The translations under genes were made by a program, and so were the position numbers. The notes beneath the pieces are model-generated. The model made no database searches and was not told where the DNA came from. It worked only from the letters and a program-made list of their open reading frames with translations. Shown here piece by piece: positions 12,656 to 25,022 of a stretch of DNA of 64,000 nucleotides. The stretch lies in NCBI GenBank assembly GCA_015178975.1, contig WHVD01000044.1, positions 124,001-188,000 on the forward strand, given 5' to 3'. This stretch comes from Hysterangium stoloniferum (Eukaryota > Basidiomycota > Agaricomycetes > Hysterangiales > Hysterangiaceae). How positions within the stretch are numbered: the stretch's first letter is position 1; every line of letters starts with the position of its first letter.

Positions 12656-12845
12656 GACTGGATCACCGTCACAATCGCTCTGAATAACTTGAGTTACACT
12701 CGCTCAACGCCTACAGAAATTTGAATATACACTCTGTAGCATGTTCGAACATGATTCACATAATTTTTTCCCAAAAAAATCGCTTAGTGTAACTCAAGTT
12801 ATTCAAGGGTGACAATAAAACGATTGTGACGGTGATCCGATCCAA
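12656..12845. repeat. Foldback (inverted-repeat) element upstream of glycogen phosphorylase
   Basis: The left arm (12656-12704) contains GGATCACCGTCACAATCG and GAATAACTTGAGTTACAC. The right arm (12781-12845) has the reverse complements of both in mirrored order. A smaller CTACAGA/TCTGTAG pair lies near the centre (12711 and 12734). The arms are imperfect with a ~76-bp centre. It resembles a MITE or the residue of a DNA transposon. It starts about 195 bp upstream of the GPH1 start codon. Confidence 0.65.
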
Positions 12846-12869
12846 TACAAGGGTGAACCCGTGGGGGCT

Positions 12870-14329
12870 CGCCCCCCACATACCCCACAACTTACCTCTG
12901 TGTCAACATGTGGTCTAACTCTAACTCAGAAACTTATTTAATTTTTATAATTGTGTATAATCTGTACTTTTATATATTTGAATCCAAAAAGCACACATAA
13001 GCAGTCTCTCTTTGCAACTGGGGATGAATACTTACTTTTGGGCAATAATAATATTCTTAAACACTATATCAGCAGTCATATATGTGTCTTGGAATATAAT
13101 TTTCATTCTTCCCCAACTGTTCCTCTTGTGGGAAGACAAGAGTGTGCATATGCCAATCCCACTATGTCAGAGATTGACCTCTGATCTATTGATAGTCATA
13201 TTCCCCAAGCCAACCTGGACCATTCAAATCACAATTGTTTTGGAAGAGGTGTTATTCAAGGGATGAATCCCGGCTCTATAGCCTTCACTCAAAGTACTCT
13301 GTGAGACATTTGTATATATCATTGGAGATTTTTCATCCTATGACTTTCTTCATTAAGTGAAACCACCTATGTATACATATATTCTTGGTATGTTGAATCA
13401 AGTAGAAATCTGTTCAGATTGACAGACCCATTCCAATGTAATACATATGTATTTAGAGATGTCAATGACATACATGTGCATGAAATGGACCATTTAAAAG
13501 GATATGCTTTTTAAAAGTCTTAATGTTTTAATCTACTGAACTCTCTCATAATCTATTCAGGTCCTTTGTTTTATAATATACAAAATAAGTTTTAAACATT
13601 TCCAAAATTTGAAAACCCAAATTATGTTTGAATCACATCCCAGATGTTTAAATGACCTTTAGAGTATATTAAAATTTGATATACTTAATAGTTTTCAGAT
13701 ATCCTCCCTAGTATTGTTTAGTATTTTACATTTAGTCTCCCTGCCTTGTCATCAACTTATGATCTGTTTCACCCTTTGCTTCCTTGATTGGCCCCCCAGT
13801 CATCTGTCTCATTGTAGTATAAAATCTTCTTCATATGTATATGCTACAGTTCTTCAGTTCAAAAATCAACTTAGATTACCCTCTACTAGTTCTCAGTCTT
13901 GTTCCTCCTTTCTCAATACTCTTGTAGGTGTTCTTGACAAGCCACAAACCCTTACCTTATGACTCTTACATAGTATTTTGGTCCCCTGGCTGATTGAGCT
14001 AAGTGTTGAACTTTATCTCTATCATACTATCCACTCTGTTTGAATACCAGAGCATCCTAACAGTTCACATGAGGGTACAACATATAAGTTGAAGCCAAGC
14101 TCCACTACATTTACATATAGAGTCAGACCTTCCAACTAGTATGATCTCTATCATTGGCCCTCCGATTAGTTCATTTCCAATCATCAGATTTCTGACTTAC
14201 ATAGAGCCCTCCTTCCCCCCTTCAGCTTAGATCTTAACTGTTAAGAGTTGTGCACAGAGCTTATCGGAGGGTTTCTGGAGAAACCTGCGGGAAAGCTGGT
14301 AGGACTTGGCTTCAGCTTATAGGCTGCAC
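12870..14329. mobile_element. LTR-retroelement debris (LTR family B and a related LTR)
   Basis: No gene is visible. From about 13690 the sequence matches segments at 22980-23388 and 25400-25740, with shared GATCTGTTTCACCCTTTGCTT and the motif ending AAGTTGAAGCCAAGCTCCACT. Near 14240 a GATCTTAAC end is followed by TGTTAAGAG, the junction of two LTR-type sequences. The second carries the reverse motif GGCTTCAGCTTATA and is split by the solo LTR at 14330. The 12870-13690 part is AT-rich and unrecognised. Confidence 0.5.
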
Positions 14330-14808
14330 TGTCACGAATGTACAAGCTCAAATTTCGATAATATTCAATATTACATTTCTTCGACATTCCTTCAACTTTC
14401 TGACTCAATTTCCGACTCGACTTCCGATTCGACTATTCTTCGACAATATCTTCGACAATCTCAAATATCTTCAACTTGTCTCAGGTTGATGTCATTGATG
14501 ATTTCACTTTGATATCATATTATCATCATAGGTAAATGATATATAGTATATAAGGGCAATGATAGGAATGAAGGAAGTCAGTCAGAAAACCTGTATTATA
14601 TTATATTATTACTGTATTACATAATCATCGAACTTTTCCGAGTCCTTCTTTGACTTATTTATTCGTGAGCCTCTGTGTCCTATCTTTGCCTCATGCTTTA
14701 TCAACAGGATGAATTAATACTTCGTCGAATGAGGCATCTTTATTCAATATTGTTGAATATTCTTTGATTGTTTATTCGACTTTATTGAGTAAAATTCGAT
14801 TTGTGACA
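14330..14808 (+). mobile_element. Solo LTR, family A copy 1 (TSD TGCAC)
   Basis: A 479-bp unit begins TGTCACGAATG, ends TTTGTGACA and is flanked by the 5-bp direct repeat TGCAC (14325-14329 and 14809-14813). A TATATAAGGG box lies near 14550. Related copies occur at 18778-19291, 23520-24729 and 47332-47823. This copy keeps many CpG sites that are TpG/CpA in the others, so it is probably the youngest or the least methylation-decayed. It has split an older LTR. Confidence 0.85.
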
Positions 14809-14813
14809 TGCAC

Positions 14814-16091
14814 CCTCGTGAGATTGTGTCATCCAATTTCAGATGGGCAGATGGGAATCCCAGGGAGTCCGGGAGTAGTTGGTGGGTTGTGAGGTCAGAG
14901 GGTCAACTGTGGGAATCCTGCAGAAGATGAGGGGTCAGGTGGAGATGAGTTGGAGGTCAAGTGATAGATGGGTCAGAGTCCGTGGGCTCCAACGAGGTAA
15001 ATAGCAGTGTGTTTCAAAGAGGAGATTAGAGTGGAAAATGTACTGAGATTACTGGGGAGAATCTAAGCTGATTTTCTGACTGGATTGTATGTACAACATC
15101 TGCCAGACTATATAGACTGTGGAATGTATAACATACCAAATCCAGTAATAATGAAACCTAAACTAGTAAACATGAAACGAGATAAGTAAACACCAAACTT
15201 GGTGTTAGGAATGGAACAGAGTGGAGCAGAGTCCAAAATGTGACAGGTTGTTAGACTATAATGGGAATGGGGCAGGAGCGGAGTCTGAAACATGACAGGT
15301 CATGTAACCATAATGGGAATGGGGCTCAGTTAGTGTGAAGAGTGGCAGAAGTTCTGACCGTTCTATATATGAAGAAATGAGTAGAAAGGAAGGATATTGA
15401 CCTATTCGGTGCAATATAAGAGAAGGTGAGAGAAAGAGCATGAGATGACGAAGGAGTCAACGAGTGCGATGGTTCGAGTGGAGGCCTCGACTATTACAGT
15501 TCGAGGCCAGAAGTGTTTAGTAGTTCAGATATTGCTACTTATGTAGTAGCTGACACGTTACCCTGATCACCGCTCGTAGTAGACCTAGTTTGTGTCTTTC
15601 GAGTGGTGGTTCTTGGGTTAAAGTGTGTCTGAGTTCTAATTGGTGCTGAGTGCACCCACAAGTATACACAATGCTTCGAACTAATGAAATATGCAATATT
15701 CGAAGAATATGAAAGATAGAAAATTATGAATAGAATATGTAAAATATAAATAAAATAAAAGGAGTGTTTTACCACAATGAATACTGTGGTAAAAGCATAC
15801 TCCTCACAGTTAGAGAGCTGTCAGGCTTTCTGAGCAGGGTCCGGTGACTGGTGCATGGGACACAGTCGGAGATAGACAGGAGTGGGTCCCAGCAGGTATT
15901 CTGGTGACTGATATGTACATGAAGTAATGAAGGTTGAGCATGGACAGGTCTGACATCTGGAGTCCAGCAGGTATTCCAGTAAACCAATAAATGGTGCATA
16001 TAGGGTGTGGGTGCGTATAAGTTAGTGCCTGGAGTCTGGCAGGTTTTCCGGTGGTAACAGTCTCAACAGTATTTTCAAACTCAGCCTCATA
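14814..16091. repeat. Repeat-rich intergenic DNA with a degenerate minisatellite
   Basis: No coding region could be supported. Between 15830 and 16060 three related units of about 70-80 bp recur, each ending in a form of GGAGTCCAGCAGGTATTCC. The rest is AT-rich and has no recognisable motif. Confidence 0.45.
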
Positions 16092-16731
16092 CAGTGGCTC
16101 AAAAAATTGTTCCAATGTTTTGTTGTTTTGGAAAGATTGATTCACAATACAAATACCAAAGATCACACAATTCTCAAAAAATTACCCAATATATGTAGTA
16201 TAGCATCTTGGCTTGAAGAACTTGACACTTGGCTTATGTAATTTGAATCCAAATTGGTGGAGTAATAAATAAAACAAAATAATCACTCATTGGAACAATT
16301 TTTTGACTCTCTATTACTTTGATAGAAAAGCTATTATTTTAGTAAAAATATAAGTCTAAACCACTTGTAAGAATAATAAACATGTCATGTGACTTTGTTT
16401 AGATCTGTTTGACATGTTGACAGTTGGTTCAATTACTCCTTAGCCTTTCCTACCACCACAAAAGCTACATTGTTGCAGGTGATGCTTGAGGTATTCTCAA
16501 AGGTGTTCAATGGGATTTAGATCAGGGGACTAGGGAGGCCAGGATAGTACTTGATGACGAAATATGATGGACTTCATATGTTTACAGATCGTTCTTGTCA
16601 CAACATGCAGTTGCACTGCTTATGTAACGTAGTAACCAAGAAATTTTCTTTAACAATACAATCTTTAGAACCATCAACTAGAGTGCTTCGTCACTGACCT
16701 TCACACACTCAGGTTCACCTGGCATCAGGTT

Positions 16732-18680
16732 ATGGGCCCCAATAGCGGACCTTACCATCAGTCTTCCAACAGCTCTCACACTTTCAAGTACCAGAAGCTC
16801 AATGGCCAAAATTACCCACTCTGGGCCGAGCACATGCAGGCCACCTTGCAGTCAAGATATTTGTGGTTAATTGTCAGTGGCTGAGAAGCATCCCCTGCAA
16901 AACCAGCAGATACTAAACCAGACCAAATGACGGCTGCTGAATGGAAAGCTGAAAAGAAGGACTATATGGATTGGTTGTTAAGGGACGAAGCAGCTCAGGG
17001 TTTGATGAAGGGGGCAGCGGAAAGCACACAGTGGCCACACATCGCATTAGCCCAGACGTCACAGGAAATGTGGGATTTATGGAAGGACATGTATGTGACC
17101 AACCAACAACAGATCGACATTCACTATCACTTCGAAGAACTTTACACTCAGAAGTATGCAGATACAACCTTGATGCCAGATCACATAGCAACCATGCTTG
17201 ACTTGGGGCGCAAGATTTTAGCAGTTGGTGAACTCCTTCCAGATATCCACATTGCATGTGCACTCATCCTTTCCCTTCCAACTACACAATCTTGGGATGT
17301 AATCAAAATCTAGCTTTTCAGCATGGAGACCTCAAAACTCACCTCTCAAACCGTCAGTGCTACATTTATCACTGAAGCTAATCGTCATTCCAAGGAGAAG
17401 TCAAGTGAAATGGCCCTTCTCGCTAAGAAGTCAAATAGCCAAGGGAAACCTGGAGGTGGCAAAAATGGTGGCAAAAGTTGCAAACCAAAGCCAGACGATG
17501 AATGCCACTACTGTCAGGAAAAAGGACATTGGATTAGCAAGTGTCCTAAGCGTGAGGAAGATGAGAAGAAGAAGAAGAATCATGGAGGCACCACTAACCT
17601 CACCATGTCAAACCTTTGTGAGTTGGGTCCTTGCCAGGTAGGGCAGGTTTATGTGGTTGGAGCTACTTCCAGTGGGTCGGCAGAATTGATTCTAGATTGT
17701 GGTGCAACATCACATATGTTCTGCAACAGGAAGTATTTCAAGATGTACATACCTTCTGCTACTGGCAAAACAATTGCAGTGGGAGATGCCCGTTCCATTC
17801 CCATTGCAGGCAGTGGCAGTGTCTCATTCAGGAGCATATTGCCAGGCAGATATAGAACAGTCACTCTTACTGAGGTATACCACGTTCCGAAGCTTGCTGT
17901 GAATTTAGTCAGCCTTGGTAAGCTGCAGTGTGCTGGAGCATCAGTCTCAAGCACTGTGGATGGACTGTTAATTAATCTTGGAGTTGATGCACTTTCAATG
18001 CGAAGCTCACTGGGATGTCAGGTACCCTGTATCATATTGAATGTCTCGAAATACAAAGGGATTCCACCTATATTGCTAGGACTGGGAGTTTACGCCTTTG
18101 GCACCGATGCATGGGACACCTGAATCCAGAAGCTATACAGGAAATGCATAGAAGAAAGATGGTGGATGGTCTCACTCTATCTTCCACTCTAGATTATGAC
18201 CACGTTTGTGAGGGATGTGTCCTCAGCAAATCGCATCGGCTACCCTTCCCTAAGTCCAGTTCAGTGAAGTATGAGAAAATGGATCTGATCATTGTTGACC
18301 TTACAGGCCCCATGTCAGTTGTGACTTGGAGTGGAATGTCATACACACTTGTAGTTGTGGAGGTCAGTTGCCGTTTTCCAGTCGGACGATTATTGCGTTC
18401 GAAAGATGAGGCTGCTGGAGCCTTGAAGGATGTCATAGCCATGTTAGAATGACAGTCAGGAAAACATCTCAAGTGGATCAGATGCAATAATGGAACAGAA
18501 TTCGTAACAGCAATAGTAGAATCCTTTTGCAAAAGGAATGGGATTATCATGGAAACAACTGTACCATATACCCCTGAGCAGAATGGGATTGCTGAACGTG
18601 CCATTATGGTTTTCTTTCAAATGGTGAGGTGCTTGCTCCATTCTGCGAAGATGGACTTGTGCTACTGGGGGGAAGCATTC
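16732..18680 (+). mobile_element. Ty1/copia gag-protease-integrase fragment
   Basis: The gag part starts MGPNSGPYHQSSNSS and contains LNGQNYPLWAEHMQATLQS. It has stops at 16882 (TGA) and 17311 (TAG). A CCHC zinc knuckle CHYCQEKGHWISKC is at ~17500. The aspartic protease motif LDCGATSHM is at ~17690. After a frame change near 18020 come the pre-integrase motif LRLWHRCMGHLNPEAI and an integrase core with VDLTGP. The second core Asp is Asn in CNNGTEF, just beyond a TGA at 18450. PYTPEQNGIAER follows. It ends within the integrase and has no reverse transcriptase. It is joined directly to Tc1 transposase sequence. Dead on several counts. Confidence 0.85.
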
Positions 18681-18777
18681 TAGTCTCATCTGTCTACAAC
18701 ACCCTTTTGAAGTCCTCCACAGTCCCAGTTTTCATGGTACTGAGCAAACTCAAGTCACTTCTGATGATGAGTCTTCT

Positions 18778-19291
18778 TGACACAAATCAAATTTCCTTTG
18801 ATCAAGTTGAATAATAATCATAATATATTCTACTAAACCAAACACAGAAGCCTCATTCGACAAAGTATAGATTTGCCCTGTTGATGAAGTAAGAGGATAA
18901 TACCAGTCATGAAGGCTCACAGATGTAAATGTCAAAGAGTTTCAATGATCACGTAAGATAAGATTGAGAGGTATATAGATTAATAATACAGATAACTAAT
19001 ATACAATGGAGAGATTTTCTGACTGAGATTCTTCTCATTGTCCTTTCATGCCTTTCTTTGTTAAACCATGATTAAACTATGACCTATGAATGAAATCACA
19101 TATGATATCAAAATGAGACAAGTTGAATGTACAACAAGTCCAATGAATTCGAGGGTGTCGAAGATGTCGAATAGAATGTCAAGTCAGAATTTTTGTTGAA
19201 GATAAATTGATGTATTGAAGATGAGTCAAAGAGTTGTCAAAAGTTACCTTTAATATTTGGTGACAATGTTGTGACTGTGACAGTTGTGACA
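18778..19291 (-). mobile_element. Solo LTR, family A copy 4 (TSD CTTCT)
   Basis: It begins TGACACAAATC and ends GTTGTGACA, the reverse orientation of the 14330 copy. CTTCT flanks both sides (18773-18777 and 19292-19296). Removing it reconnects the Tc1 transposase frame (SMLKK followed by THHQK), which confirms that the LTR landed inside the Tc1-like element. Confidence 0.75.
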
Positions 19292-20472
19292 CTTCTTCAA
19301 CATGGATACTTTCTTCTTTATTGCAGAGTAAAGACCATTTTTCTTGAGTACATTCCTGACAGTTTGGGAAGTGACAGAGTTGGGGATGAGAGAATTAATG
19401 AATTGGGTAGCTTGAACAGCATTGTCAAGGTTTCCAGAGGTAATTTAATGGACAATTAATGGATTATTATAAGTAGTAAGCTTAGAAGGATGGCCAGCTA
19501 GGTTGTTTTCTTTATTTGCAAACACTTCAGCCTTGATCCTGCTGATTGTAGCCCTTCCTAAATCAGTTTTAGTCTGGGTTTGAGTGTAGGAATACCCCTC
19601 TTGAAGAATAAAGATAATAGTAAAGTGCTGAGCAACAGAAATAGCTTTCATAGTGGTGGTAAAGACTCAGGAGTGGTTGAACCAACTATCAACATGTCAA
19701 ACAGATGTAAAAAAAGTCACGTGACATGTTTATTATTCTCACAAGTGGTTTAGACTTATATTTTTACTGAAATAGTAGCTTTTCTTTCAAAATAATAGAG
19801 GGTCAAAAAATCATTCCAATAAGTGATTATTTTGTTTTATTTATTATTCCACCAATTTAGATTCAAATTACATAAGCCAAGTGTCAAGTTCAAGCTAAGA
19901 TGCTATACTATATTGGGTATTGTTTTGAGAATTGCCTGATCTCTGGTATTTGTATTGTGAATCAATCTTTCCAAAAATAACAAAACATTGGAACAATTTT
20001 TTGGATGGAGAACCTGAATTTGAAGTTTTCTGAGACTTTGGACTCTAAAATTGACAATTGCCAATGTATTTGTAAACTGCTCTATTTAGTTAAATGGACA
20101 GGCTATGGAGATAATGACAAAGAAACTTCATAGATATTGGCCATGGAACTTGGACATGCTATGGAAAATGTAACAGACTTTCACACCACTTATCCTAGTA
20201 AACCCAGACCTTTATTGGCACTCTGATTCCTGTTCCCTTTCTTTTCTGTCTTTTTTCCAATCTCTTCCAATCATTTCTGATACTTCCAATATTACTTTCT
20301 TTCACAGAAGATTTTCAAAGTCATACCAAGAGATTTTTTGTGCAAGTCAATTAATTAAAAAATTAAAAATCCCTCCTCCACTTCAACTCCCATCTCAATT
20401 TCTGCTCTCCTCACCATTTCCTACACCTCTTTATCTTCACTTTCTGGTTTTTCTCCTGATACCCATTTCTTC

Positions 20473-22240
20473 TTATCCATATTCACTGACAGACCGTTCG
20501 CTTGTTTTTTCCTTATCAGCATATCTTTTAGAAACTGTGATTATGCTGATACTGACCATTACTTTCTCCAAGAATTTTTTCTGTCTCCAGAAGTTCCGAT
20601 TCATCATCCAGAATCCCTTTTCTTGGATGTCATTATAACACTCTAAGGTGTTACAACCGTGTTGCAACCTGACGGTCCCCAATGATACTATCATCCATCT
20701 GCGCTTCAAGTTACTGGCCAAAGTCATCATATCGGAAATGACACCATCGGTAAACCAACACTGACATATACCCTCATGGCAATCAAACCCCATTTACACC
20801 CCTGTCAAGTTATACTCATACCATCTGGTTATGCCTTGATACGTCCCCTTTTTACTTGTTCCACACTATGTTTCACCTATGCCCATATATACTTGTAACC
20901 CTTGGACTATTTCCTTTTCTTGTAATCCTGCTCTCAGTTAATCACGGCTTCTGATCTTATTGTAACCTTCTGGTTTCTAGCCAAGTCTATTTGTCAAATA
21001 GTATTTCCACTCTTCCCTTAGTTAGTAGTTTCTAGATGCCAATAACTCGTATATAAACCCACTGTAAATGTAGTTACTAGGTAATCAGAATATCAACACT
21101 TATATACCTCTCTCATAGTCCCACTCTAAGTATCCCACTCCTGCCTTGCTTGCACTCGCTCACTCTTGTTCTCCTACCCTCTGACCCCCAACTATTCCTT
21201 TGGTTTCTGATTGGTGACTTACCAAGAGGATTATTCAATAGGACTTAGTTTTCCACCTGCCTGAAATTTAAGGACACCCGACAGTAACTTGTGAGGGTGC
21301 AGCACATAAGCTGAAGCCAAGTCCTTCCATTCAGTCCTCATCAGTCTTCTGACATCAGTCAGTTTTCTGTTCTTAACATAAGGTCTCCCAAGTCTTTATC
21401 AACTCCATCCTAATAAATACCATCACATTTACAGTATCTCTGAGGAGTCTGATACTGGTATCATCTTCTGTGCTCAGCCCTACAGTTTCCAAAGGCTTGG
21501 TTGTTTCCAAGTTTTCCATGATTGCTATTATTTCCATCTTCTCTGTTTTTTCCACTTTTTTGACCTTCTGAACCTTTTCATCTTTTGGAGTCTGCTTCAC
21601 AGCAAGAGTGCATAGAATCTTGTTTACTGTGTATGGGAAACAGGTTCCACTCCATTTTACCTTCTGTCTCCAACAAGTAATACCCCAGCTCACACATCAC
21701 TAACATGGAACTTCATGGGCAGTCTCCATACATTTCAGAGCCCTGGTCTTTTGTTTCTGTTTCAGATATTAGTCATTTCCCAAAACTCTTACAAATTGCT
21801 TACTTTAGGACTCAAAGGCCCAGTCTCCCTCCTCATCCATTTCATTGGCTTTCCACTGTTGTATTTCCATTATTGGAGACACATGGATTATTACTGGTTC
21901 ACTCATCTTTCCTTCCTGCTTCTTTTTAGCTGCTGCTCTTCTGCCTCAGCATCCTGCCACTTTTTCTCCATCTCATCCTGCAACCTCCAAACTTCCACCA
22001 TCTTCCACAACCATTCCTTCCTCTTCTCCTCTACCTCCTTCTCTGCCTTAATCTACTCCAACTCACATTTTTCTGCTTCTTCTACCTCTTTCAACTCCTG
22101 CATCAACTCCCTCTCCTCCTCCTCTTGTTGTCATCTTACCTCCTCCATTCTCTGTCATTTTCATTGAAGTTCTTCTACTTTTGACATTTTGGCAATCTTG
22201 GCAATTTCAGCTTCTGAACTTTCCAGAGTGGTGGTAAATA
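20473..22240 (-). pseudogene. Degenerate retroelement-like coding remnant split by the family C LTR
   Basis: Two minus-strand frames, 21384-21693 (ending MELIKTWETL) and 20473-20648 (starting ECYNDIQEKGFWMM), become continuous if the LTR and one TAAGG are removed. Upstream (to ~22240) another frame reads as a charged, Glu/Lys-rich segment (EKEVEEKRKEWLWKMVEVW) with several stops. The charged coiled-coil-like start followed by a variable tail resembles fungal Ty3/gypsy gag regions. No knuckle or protease motif is visible, so this is an inference. Confidence 0.4.
20649..21378 (+). mobile_element. Solo LTR, family C copy 2 (TSD TAAGG)
   Basis: A 730-bp unit runs from TGTTACAACCG to TTCTTAACA and is flanked by TAAGG on both sides (20644-20648 and 21379-21383). 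It contains the shared motif GAGGGTGCAGCACATAAG at ~21294. Its homologue lies in reverse at 23939-24661. The termini TGTTAC..TTAACA suggest a Ty3/gypsy-type element. Confidence 0.85.
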
Positions 22241-22443
22241 AAGGATGACAAATGCACATGCAAGTTGTGGTTAAAGAAAGAAAAATCGCTAATTAAATAT
22301 TTGGAAGTTTTTATACTTAGACCAGCAGCCAAAACTCTCCACTTCCAAACACACATTTTTTTCACAATACATAATGGATAACTGAAGGTTCAATGTTCAG
22401 TATCTAATTGCCTCTATGGGACTTCAGCCTAACAGGGAGGTAC

Positions 22444-23388
22444 TGTTACAACCCATTCCCGGATACTTCAATCTTCTGTAATTATCTGTAATGTTCCTTA
22501 ACCTTCCAACCCAACTTCTGTCAGGAGACTCTCTGTCACAGACCTCAGGGAGCACCATTTCCTCTTATCAAAGTTCCTGAGTCCACAGTCCAACCCTATG
22601 CCTTTTATCACTTTCCCTCTCCTTGTGGATATCAACTATTCTGGCTAATACATGTCTCTGAGGAGTAGGTGATTAACTTTAGGAACTCATAGCATTAGTG
22701 TTCCATTGTGGGAAGGGCCCTTGTTCTGTATTAGGTAGAGTTAATTATTTTTAGACTACTGGGTACCTATGGGTCACACCTTGCAGGGGGAATTCCTTAG
22801 ACTGTTTCTCTTCAGATTCCCTCCCACTAGATGAGTTAGGTAGTTGTTTGTATATATAGTAGTTCTAACATACATAACTTCAGATTAGTAGGGGTAGCCC
22901 TTACAACTTCCAACCTAGCACTCCCTCTTATATGTCTCATTTGCCACCTCAGACCCCTTAGTATATTACATATATTTAGTCTTTCTGGCTTGTCATCAAC
23001 TTCTCATGATCTGTTTCACCCTTTGCTTCCTTGATTGGCCCTCTGGTCATCCATCTCATTGTAGTATAAATCTTCTTCATGTATACTACAGTGCTTCAGT
23101 TTGAAAATTGACTTAGATTACCCTTTACTAGTTCCTAGTCTTGTTCTCCCTTCCTCAGTACCCCTGAAGATGTTCTTGGCAAGCCATGAGCTCTTACAAC
23201 TCTTAGTATTTTCAGTCCCCTGATCAATTGAGCTAAGTGTTGAACTTTGTCTCTATTGCACTATTTGCTCTGTTTGAAATACCATAGCATCCTAACAGTT
23301 TGTATGAGGATACAACACATAAGTTGAAGCCAAGCTCCACTACAATTATAGAGTCAGATCTCCCAACTAGTATGATCTCTATTGTCAG
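22444..23388 (+). mobile_element. Partial LTR, family B
   Basis: It begins TGTTACAACCCATTCC, similar to the start of the family D LTR in reverse. It contains a segment shared with 13690-14200 and 50395-50720 (reverse), and the common motif near 23308. At 23389 it is cut by another LTR starting TGTTAAGGGC. The exact target duplication was not found. Confidence 0.5.
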
Positions 23389-23519
23389 CTGTTAAGGGCT
23401 GTGTCAGGAACTCAGAAACTTCTGGATAGGGTCAGGATGTTGGCTTCAGCTTATGTATTGTGTCCCTATGCAAATACTCAGAATGTCCTTAATTTTAAAG
23501 AAGGAGTTTATACTGGAAG

Positions 23520-24729
23520 TGACACAAATCGGATTTTACTCAATAAAGTCAAATAAACAATCAAAGAATATTCAACAATATTGAATACAGATGCCTTGTT
23601 TGATGAAGTATTAATTCATCCTGTTGATAAAGTGTGAGGCAAAGATAGGACACAGAGGCTCATGAATAATTAATAGAAAGGAGGACTTGGAAAAAGTTTG
23701 ATGATTATATAATACAGTAATAATAATAATTGTACAGGTTTTTTGACTGACTTCCTTCGTTCCTATCATCACCCTTATATACTATATATCATTTACTTAT
23801 GATGATACATAATATGATATCAAAGTGAAATCATCAATGACATCAAACTGAGACAAGTCAAAGATATTTGAGATTGTCAAAGAATAGTCGAGTTGGAAGT
23901 CAAGTTGGAAGTCAAATCCAAAAGTCAAAGGAATGTTGTGTTAAGAACTAAAAACTGACTAATGTCGGTGGCCGACAGGGACCGATCGGAAGGACTTGGC
24001 TTCAGCTTATGTGCTGCACCCTCGCAAATATCTGTAGGGTGTCCTTAGATTTCGGGCGGGCGGAGACTAATCCTAAAGAGCTCCTTTCAGCGAGATACCG
24101 ATCGGGACCGAAGGACAAGTCGAGCGTCGGGCCAAGGGGTCGGGGCCGGGAGTGGGTGAGCGCATGCGAAGGCGGATAAAGGAATTCTTAGTATGAGACT
24201 GTTGCAGGCGTATGAGGGTATTCTGAGTCAATATTCTGATTGCCTAGTAACTACAACTACAGCGGGTTCATATACAAGTAACAGGCGTCTAGAAAATACT
24301 AATGGGGAGAAGGGCGGAAAACAGCATTAACAATAAGCTTGACTAGGAACAGGAAGTTTATGATTAGTTTGGGGGCCGATGATAACCGAGAGCGGGATTA
24401 TGATAAAAGGAAATAGTTCAAGGACTACAAATATAGATAGACATATGTGAAACATAAGATTGAACAGATCAACATAATAAAAGGGACATATCAAAAGCTT
24501 GACCAGACAATACGAGTTATTTTGACGTGGGCGTAAACGGAGTTTGATCTTCACGAAAACATACGTCAGCTTCGGGGCCGATGGTTTCCGAGATGGTGAC
24601 TTGAAACGTTGATGAGTGGCGATAACCTCGGGACCGATAGGGTTGCGACACGGTCATAACATGTTGAAGAAATGTCGAAGAAATATTAAATTGATTATTA
24701 TTGAAATTTGAGTTTGTACATTCGTGACA
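23520..24729 (-). mobile_element. Family A LTR copy 3 (TSD GGAAG), interrupted
   Basis: It begins TGACACAAATCGG and ends CATTCGTGACA. GGAAG flanks it (23515-23519 and 24730-24734). Its own length without the nested insertion is about 482 bp, matching the 479-bp copy at 14330. Confidence 0.85.
23939..24661 (-). mobile_element. Family C LTR copy 1 (TSD TGTTG), innermost of the nest
   Basis: A 723-bp unit runs from TGTTAAGAAC to GTCATAACA. TGTTG flanks it (23934-23938 and 24662-24666). It is GC-richer, with many CpG sites (for example ACCGATCGGAAGGAC and TTTCGGGCGGGCGG), so it is likely the most recent insertion here. Confidence 0.85.
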
Positions 24730-25022
24730 GGAAGATTACAGATATTCAGAGTTCTGGAGAGTTCCAAATTTCAAATGCATAGAAAGAAAGAAGGAATAAG
24801 AAACTAAGTCAATATCAGATCTATAGTAAGGTAAAGTACAAATTTGTGGAAACTAATATAAATTCTTTTGTTTTTATACTACAAACTAGGATCATAATAA
24901 GATAGATTAGGGTAAGTATTCTGAAATGAGAATACAATAAGCAAACAAATGAGTACTTATCAACTGACAAGTTACCAAATGCAGAACAAGGATAAGGTTC
25001 AGAAGTACAGGAACTATAGATA

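Larger units (their letters stand above)
16092..20003. mobile_element. Tc1-like transposon T3, degenerate and interrupted
   Basis: Long terminal inverted repeats of about 340 bp (16092-16434 and 19676-20003) share CAAAAAATTGTTCCAATGTTTTG and the segment around ACATGTTTATTATTCTTAC. The left tip follows TA. Minus-strand transposase pieces sit just inside. The N-terminal part (19300-19651) has GRATISRIKAE, AGHPSKLT and then, after a frame change, TSGNLDNAVQATQFINSL. A middle piece with KRVL and TDETR lies at 18690-18777. The C-terminal part (16450-16600) has HQVLSWPP and SPDLNPIEHL with two stops. A copia fragment and an LTR lie inside. The right tip lacks its last ~10 bases. Confidence 0.75.
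23389..25022 (-). mobile_element. LTR family D copy 1, with two further LTRs nested inside
   Basis: The outer LTR (23389-23519 and 24735-25022) matches the solo LTR at 52056-52597, for example the GATATCAGATCTA and CAGATATTCAGAGTT stretches. It is split by family A copy 3. Its right end is lost after about 25022. Confidence 0.65.
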
